Source: Lacinutrix sp. Hel_I_90
GTDB taxonomy: Bacteria; Bacteroidota; Bacteroidia; Flavobacteriales; Flavobacteriaceae
Length of the DNA: 64,000 nt
Direction: 5' to 3'
Assembly: GCF_000934685.1 (NCBI RefSeq)
Contig: NZ_JYNQ01000001.1
Span: 620,001 to 684,000, forward strand
Below are positions 59,998-64,000 of the stretch, piece after piece (position 1 is the stretch's first letter; each line of letters begins with the position of its first letter). The notes below the pieces were generated by a model. That model worked only from the letters and a program-made list of their open reading frames with translations, made no database searches and was not told the DNA's origin. Both the position numbers and the translations under genes were made by a program.

Positions 59998-60357
59998 TTA
60001 CTGAGGGTATCCCGACTGAGGTGGATCTCCAAGATCCCCTCTATCCATGCCTCTGGCATTAGGAATATCTCTATTTATACCATCCTTTTCTGTTGTTGGC
60101 ACCATAAAAATGTTAGCTAATCCCTTAGGGTCTCCAGCTGACGTTTTAACCCCCATATAAAAACGAACACCATTTACATTAGGGTTTTCTGCTTTTATTA
60201 GGTCTAAAAAATCTTGCATATCTTGAAAAGAATACCAACAAGAACAATTGTCTGGTTGACCAGCAGCTCTATCGGTTTCACTGGCTCTTAAATTTTTCCA
60301 ATTGTCACTTAATTTCTTGGCTTCGGCAGCCGTAATAATTCCTTTTGGTTCAGGCAT
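59998..60357 (-). CDS. Soluble protein, sensor module copy 2
   Basis: 119 residues, no signal peptide visible in this frame (MPEPKGIITAAEAKKLSDN). It lacks the N-terminal anchor of its paralogue at 58704 but shares PKGIITAAEA, WYSFQDMQDFLDLIKAE, NGVRFYMGVKT, the NIFMVPTTE segment and a GDLGDPPQSGYPQ tail. Without a signal the protein may be cytoplasmic, or the true start is upstream; none is obvious. First gene of the five-gene run ending with the kinase. Confidence 0.68.
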   Translation of the reverse strand: MPEPKGIITAAEAKKLSDNWKNLRASETDRAAGQPDNCSCWYSFQDMQDFLDLIKAENPNVNGVRFYMGVKTSAGDPKGLANIFMVPTTEKDGINRDIPNARGMDRGDLGDPPQSGYPQ

Positions 60358-60604
60358 AGTTTGAATAATTTGATTAGTAATTAGATTTTAAATGTAGGAA
60401 AAAAATGTTAAAATTATGTCTTGCTTACCCTTTTTGTTGGGTTTGGCCTTTTTTTCTTTTTATATGCCTTCCTAAATTGAAAAATATTATGGTTAAGCTT
60501 CTCTAAGCTTTGCATTTTGAATGGGGTTATGACTGCTACTAAGAACCGAGACTGAGACAAAAACTATCTACTAAATACTACCTACTGCTAATTCAAACCA
60601 AAAA

Positions 60605-62143
60605 CTACCCCAACCACCCCTCACGATCCAAACTTCGGTATTGAATGGCCTCACTAATATGACTGCCGGTAATAACATCAGACCGTTCTAAATCTGCTAT
60701 AGTACGTGATACCTTAAGAATTCTATCGTACGCTCTTGCCGATAAATTTAAACGTTCCATCGCTGTTTTTAATAAAACTTTAGAGGCCTCATCCAAAGCA
60801 CAGTGTTTTGTAATTTGTTTGGTATTCATTTGCGCGTTGTAATGCACGGTGGTCGAATCATTAAAACGTGCGGTTTGCAATACCCTAGCCGCGGTGACCC
60901 GCTGTCTAATTTCTACTGAAGATTCGCCTTTACGTGTCTCACTTAATTTATCGAAAGGCACGGGGGTAACTTCAATATGAATATCAATACGGTCTAATAA
61001 TGGGCCAGAAATTTTGCTCAAATAACGTTGCATTTCTGCAGGACTTGAGGTTATTGGTGAATCTGGATCGTTAAAATAACCGCTCGGACTGGGGTTCATG
61101 CTAGCCACTAGCATAAATGAGGACGGATAGGTGACGGTAAATTTAGCTCTAGAAATAGTCACTTCTCTATCTTCCAGCGGTTGCCGCATAACTTCTAAAA
61201 CTTCCCGCTTAAATTCGGGGAGTTCGTCTAAAAACAACACCCCATTATGACATAGAGAAATTTCCCCAGGTTGTGGGTAACTGCCGCCGCCAACCAATGC
61301 TACATTAGAAATCGTATGGTGTGGCGACCGAAACGGACGCTGCGCCATAATACCCGTATCGGCCTTTACACGCCCTACTACAGAATGTATCTTTGTCGTT
61401 TCTAAAGCCTCTTCTAAGGTCATGGGTGGTAAAATACTTGGTAAGCGTTTCGCTAACATGGTTTTTCCGGCACCTGGCGGGCCCACTAATATTATATTAT
61501 GTCCGCCAGCAGCTGCGATTTCCATACAGCGTTTTATGGATTCTTGACCTTTAACATCACTAAAATCAAATTCTGGGTAATTGAGGTTTTTTTCAAATTC
61601 TGCTTTGGTGTCGATAATGGTTTGCTCAATAGGATCTCCTTTATCAAAAAAATTAATGACTTGTTTAATATTATCAATGCCAAACACTTTCAAGCCTTCT
61701 ACAATAGCAGCTTCTTTAGCATTTTGCGAAGGTAAAATAAAGCCTTTATAGCCTTCTTCTAAGGCTTTAACCGCAATGGGTAGTGCCCCACGAATAGGCT
61801 GCAAACTCCCATCTAAAGACAACTCGCCCATGATAAGGTAGTCTTCTATGTTTTCTGCTTCAATTTGTTTGGAAGCCGCTAAAATACCAACGGCTAAGGT
61901 TAAATCGTACGCACTGCCTTCTTTTCTTAAGTCGGCAGGCGCCATATTAATCGTAATCTTTTTTCCTGGAATTTTATACCCATTATTTTGCAGTGCCGCA
62001 GCAATGCGATAATTGCTTTCTTTAATGGCATTATCGGGAAGCCCTACTAAATGATAACCAATGCCAAAATCAACATTAACTTCTACTGTAATGGTTGTGG
62101 CATCGACACCAAAAACAGCACTGCCATAAACTTTTTTGAGCAT
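60605..62143 (-). CDS. YifB/ComM-family Mg-chelatase-like AAA+ ATPase
   Basis: 512 residues. An N-terminal Lon-like ChlI domain (GLPDNAIKESNYRIAAALQN, INMAPADLRKEGSAYDLTLA, GELSLDGSLQPIRGALPIA) is followed by the AAA+ core: Walker A GPPGAGKTMLAKR, PFRSPHHTISNVALVGGG, Walker B GVLFLDELPEF, and a C-terminal Mg_chelatase_C (LSARAYDRILKVSRTIADL). The family includes ComM, which helps branch migration in natural transformation. The gene stands alone with gaps on both sides. Confidence 0.93.
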   Translation of the reverse strand: MLKKVYGSAVFGVDATTITVEVNVDFGIGYHLVGLPDNAIKESNYRIAAALQNNGYKIPGKKITINMAPADLRKEGSAYDLTLAVGILAASKQIEAENIEDYLIMGELSLDGSLQPIRGALPIAVKALEEGYKGFILPSQNAKEAAIVEGLKVFGIDNIKQVINFFDKGDPIEQTIIDTKAEFEKNLNYPEFDFSDVKGQESIKRCMEIAAAGGHNIILVGPPGAGKTMLAKRLPSILPPMTLEEALETTKIHSVVGRVKADTGIMAQRPFRSPHHTISNVALVGGGSYPQPGEISLCHNGVLFLDELPEFKREVLEVMRQPLEDREVTISRAKFTVTYPSSFMLVASMNPSPSGYFNDPDSPITSSPAEMQRYLSKISGPLLDRIDIHIEVTPVPFDKLSETRKGESSVEIRQRVTAARVLQTARFNDSTTVHYNAQMNTKQITKHCALDEASKVLLKTAMERLNLSARAYDRILKVSRTIADLERSDVITGSHISEAIQYRSLDREGWLG

Positions 62144-62249
62144 AGAACTGATAGTTTTCCTTAAATGTAAGAAAATTCAATGAATTAATAGTCATGCGAT
62201 TACATACAGTGCAGAAGCTCTTTTTTACTTTAGTGTTACCTACAACTCC

Positions 62250-63527
62250 TTACTTTTTCATTGACACATGTACATGGTATTTATCCTCATACAGCACCCA
62301 ATCAAATCCTGCTAAAACAGCCAGGCCTGCTAACCGCCCTAACTTATTACCATCTCTATCACTAGTCGTTAAATCTGCGCCTCGACCTTCATAATGCACG
62401 CTTGATGTGGCATGTTCATTATTTTCGTCCCAAGCTTCGGTAAGTCTTAGTTTTATTTCAGGACCCCATTCTTGTATCACGAGATCTGCCAGAGCATTTA
62501 GCTTCTCATTCATTTTGCTTGTCATGTAACGATCGGCACCTGTGCCCTCTTCATCTTTAAAAATGATTTTCGCATTATCATTTTTAACCAGAGCATCAAA
62601 TTCTGGGGTTCCTCTTAAAATTTTTCCTGAAATACGTCCCACGACATCTAATTCTTTTTCCTTAGGAACGTGTTCTCCTAAATTTAAAGTTTCGGGTAAA
62701 CTTAAATCGGTACTACTTGGTCTATACACCCAATGCCAAGGTTCGTCTATTTGTAAATTTTGATAAAAGTTATAGGTCGCTGCATTGGCATCTAACCAAT
62801 CCCACACCCAGGTGGTTCTCCATGCCGTAGTGGCTTGTGTATTGGTTTTATTCCTATACAATTTCCCGTCTTGGATGTTTTTTATATCAATGGCTAAGCC
62901 ATTGTTGTGATTACTATACCCCGGTGTTGCTATGCGTGCTCTGGTGTATGCTGCTAAATGCGATGCTGCGGCATCACCATGTGCTCCGCCTTGCAGCGCT
63001 TCCCGCTCTGTTCTTGTCGCTGAATAATATTGATTGGTAACTAAGTCGTTCCAAATTGTAAATTGATGGGAGGCTGAGCGGTACGCACTGGAGAGGCCTA
63101 CCTCAACATTTTTTCCAGCGCTTGTGATTTCTGCTCGAATGGCTTGCAACATATTAATTGCCGCTTGTGCCGCATTGGTTCTTAATTTAAAGCGGCCTTC
63201 TACAGGTGCCAACTCATTTGCCGGCACATCGTTTACGAAGGTTTGATTGGCTTTCCGTGCCAGATTAATGTCGTACACGCGTTTTAAAAACGTTAGTTGT
63301 TCTGGTGTGGCACCAGGCCATGTTAATCCTGATGATCCCAGTGACTGCTGGGTAGCATAGGTGGCCATTTCAGAAAACGGCCTAACTACTTCTGGTGGTA
63401 AATAATTAAAAGCATGGGTTCGCCCCGAAAAATTAAGCGCCGTTTTCTCTCGACGTGGTTTTTTTATGACTTCTTTAGGTCTTGGTTTTGATTTTGAAAA
63501 ATTATTTATGTTTTGATAACGTATCAT
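62250..63527 (-). CDS. VanY-type D,D-peptidase fused to Hedgehog-like signalling domain
   Basis: 425 residues with two zinc-peptidase-fold domains and no signal peptide. Residues ~110-270 are M15/VanY-like: SSAYRSASHQ, GYSNHNNGLAID (zinc H207 and D214) and EPWHWVY (catalytic E262, zinc H265). Residues ~290-425 follow the animal Hedgehog N-domain in order: GRISGKILRGTPEF, IIFKDEEGTGADR, LTEAWDENNEH, HYEGRGADLTTSDRD, LAVLAGFDWVLYE and YHVHVS. By alignment to Sonic hedgehog the zinc ligands are H378, D385 and H420, with E414 at the position of its active-site-like Glu. Calcium ligands E326, E327, D332, E364 and D367 are kept; the sixth is Asn369. No autoprocessing domain follows. It is 18 bp downstream of a GH24 endolysin gene. 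Confidence 0.9.
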   Translation of the reverse strand: MIRYQNINNFSKSKPRPKEVIKKPRREKTALNFSGRTHAFNYLPPEVVRPFSEMATYATQQSLGSSGLTWPGATPEQLTFLKRVYDINLARKANQTFVNDVPANELAPVEGRFKLRTNAAQAAINMLQAIRAEITSAGKNVEVGLSSAYRSASHQFTIWNDLVTNQYYSATRTEREALQGGAHGDAAASHLAAYTRARIATPGYSNHNNGLAIDIKNIQDGKLYRNKTNTQATTAWRTTWVWDWLDANAATYNFYQNLQIDEPWHWVYRPSSTDLSLPETLNLGEHVPKEKELDVVGRISGKILRGTPEFDALVKNDNAKIIFKDEEGTGADRYMTSKMNEKLNALADLVIQEWGPEIKLRLTEAWDENNEHATSSVHYEGRGADLTTSDRDGNKLGRLAGLAVLAGFDWVLYEDKYHVHVSMKK

Positions 63528-63545
63528 AGCGTTTTGATTTACATA

Positions 63546-64000
63546 TTAATGAGAGGCATCATACACATTTGTTTTAAATAATTTGATTTCGGAAAGCCGT
63601 CTTTTAACTAAGCCCGAAAGTCCTCCGTTGGTGACATCTTTCATCTCATCTGCTCCTTTGGCATAGTGCCCCGCATTGATGTACTTTTTAATTTTAGTTT
63701 CTCCTTTTCCAGCGCCTCCAACATTTAAGAAATTAGACCCTGTATTGAATAGCAGACTGACTAAAGCGTCAAACTCGTATTGATAAAGGGGCACAGTGAT
63801 GTCTCTTTGTACTGCTTTTTCAAAATTTGGCAAACGTTTTAAAAACAGCGCGTCTGCTTTTACTTTACTTATGCCTCCTGTAAACTCGGAAGGCAGCGTA
63901 ATGTCTTCACATTTGTTTTTAGCTATCAAATGGCCATAACCAATGGTACAATAGCCCAGTGCATCGTTATAGGCGTTTTCTACAAAACCCTCCCACTCTT
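63546..64000 (-). CDS. GH24 lysozyme-type endolysin (5' end outside window)
   Basis: The frame runs into the window edge at 64000; at least 151 codons are visible, and the true start lies outside. The N-terminal part shows [20 protein letters not shown] followed by HLIAK, the active-site layout of phage T4-type (GH24) lysozymes, with the catalytic Glu in WEGF. Later come [20 protein letters not shown] and [17 protein letters not shown] (GLxxRRxxE). It hydrolyses the glycan strand of peptidoglycan. An in-frame TTG near 63929 would cut off the catalytic Glu and is not the start. It precedes the VanY-Hedgehog gene by 18 bp. Confidence 0.88.
   Translation of the reverse strand, partial: EWEGFVENAYNDALGYCTIGYGHLIAKNKCEDITLPSEFTGGISKVKADALFLKRLPNFEKAVQRDITVPLYQYEFDALVSLLFNTGSNFLNVGGAGKGETKIKKYINAGHYAKGADEMKDVTNGGLSGLVKRRLSEIKLFKTNVYDASH

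Noticed and set aside
62194-62394. Plus-strand frame opposite the VanY-Hedgehog gene end
   Set aside because: It lies antisense within and past the 3' end of a strongly supported gene and has no homology that I recognise.
63546-63929. Complete 127-residue gene starting at a TTG
   Set aside because: The frame continues upstream to the window edge and includes the catalytic Glu region of GH24; the gene is partial.
1-64000. tRNA, rRNA, CRISPR or insertion sequence
   Set aside because: No cloverleaf-like, rRNA-like, regularly spaced repeat array or transposase-like text was seen on either strand.

Overview
This window is an AT-rich chromosomal segment from a marine-type member of the Flavobacteriaceae (Bacteroidota). 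The evidence is a Por/T9SS C-terminal sorting domain on a secreted nuclease, SusC-style carboxypeptidase-regulatory plus TonB-plug domains, promoters with the Bacteroidota -7 element TAnnTTTG, a complete set of core menaquinone genes, a methionine-tuned (green-type) proteorhodopsin with a Blh retinal-forming dioxygenase, and several families with flavobacterial signatures. No rRNA, tRNA, CRISPR array, transposase or integrase was seen.

Layout. 1-7.0 kb (minus): an uncharacterised cluster of a DUF6638-like protein, a NudK-type Nudix hydrolase, an AAA+ ATPase, a 351-residue unknown, two small envelope proteins and a long coiled-coil protein. 7.2-12.1 kb: an MBL-fold lipoprotein, EttA (ABC-F), and a reductase-MarR-pirin operon with a palindromic operator. 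12.2-17.4 kb (plus): acyl-CoA carboxylase beta chain, two paralogous exported proteins, an MFS transporter and a DoxX protein. 17.5-22.2 kb (minus): three exported proteins combining SusC-type N-termini with von Willebrand A or DUF2135 modules, preceded at two promoters by direct repeats with an exact 21-bp period. 22.3-34.9 kb: menaquinone genes (menE, menC, menA, menB, menD, menF and a hotdog thioesterase) in three blocks, interrupted by a CPBP protease, a sterol-desaturase-like protein, three tandem STAS-like paralogues, a CvfB-like S1 protein and DUF2853.

34.9-45.5 kb holds an esterase, a GNAT acetyltransferase, a Tet(Q)/Tet(M)-like translational GTPase, a PAS protein, a DUF3857/transglutaminase protein, a membrane-anchored protein with a HipA/Fam20-like kinase signature, a secreted T9SS nuclease, nitronate monooxygenase and a DUF4377 lipoprotein. 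45.8-47.6 kb is a divergent proteorhodopsin/blh cassette bracketed by near-identical terminators, with a symmetric operator-like array between the two genes. 47.7-56.1 kb holds dnaK, a collagen-like lipoprotein, L-serine dehydratase, panB, an RluA-type pseudouridine synthase and an aldehyde dehydrogenase.

56.1-57.2 kb is a repeat-rich patch in which a DUF559 endonuclease gene sits between long direct repeats and looks like a small uncharacterised mobile unit. 57.2-60.4 kb encodes a split sensor system: a HisKA_3 histidine kinase preceded by two tandem copies of a [small exported/soluble protein + multi-pass membrane protein] module. 60.6-62.1 kb is a YifB/ComM ATPase.

The most striking gene is at 62250-63527. 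It fuses an N-terminal VanY-type (M15) D,D-peptidase to a C-terminal domain that keeps the motifs of the animal Hedgehog signalling domain, including the zinc ligands and most calcium ligands. It sits 18 bp downstream of a GH24 endolysin gene that runs off the window edge, suggesting a peptidoglycan-degrading cassette.
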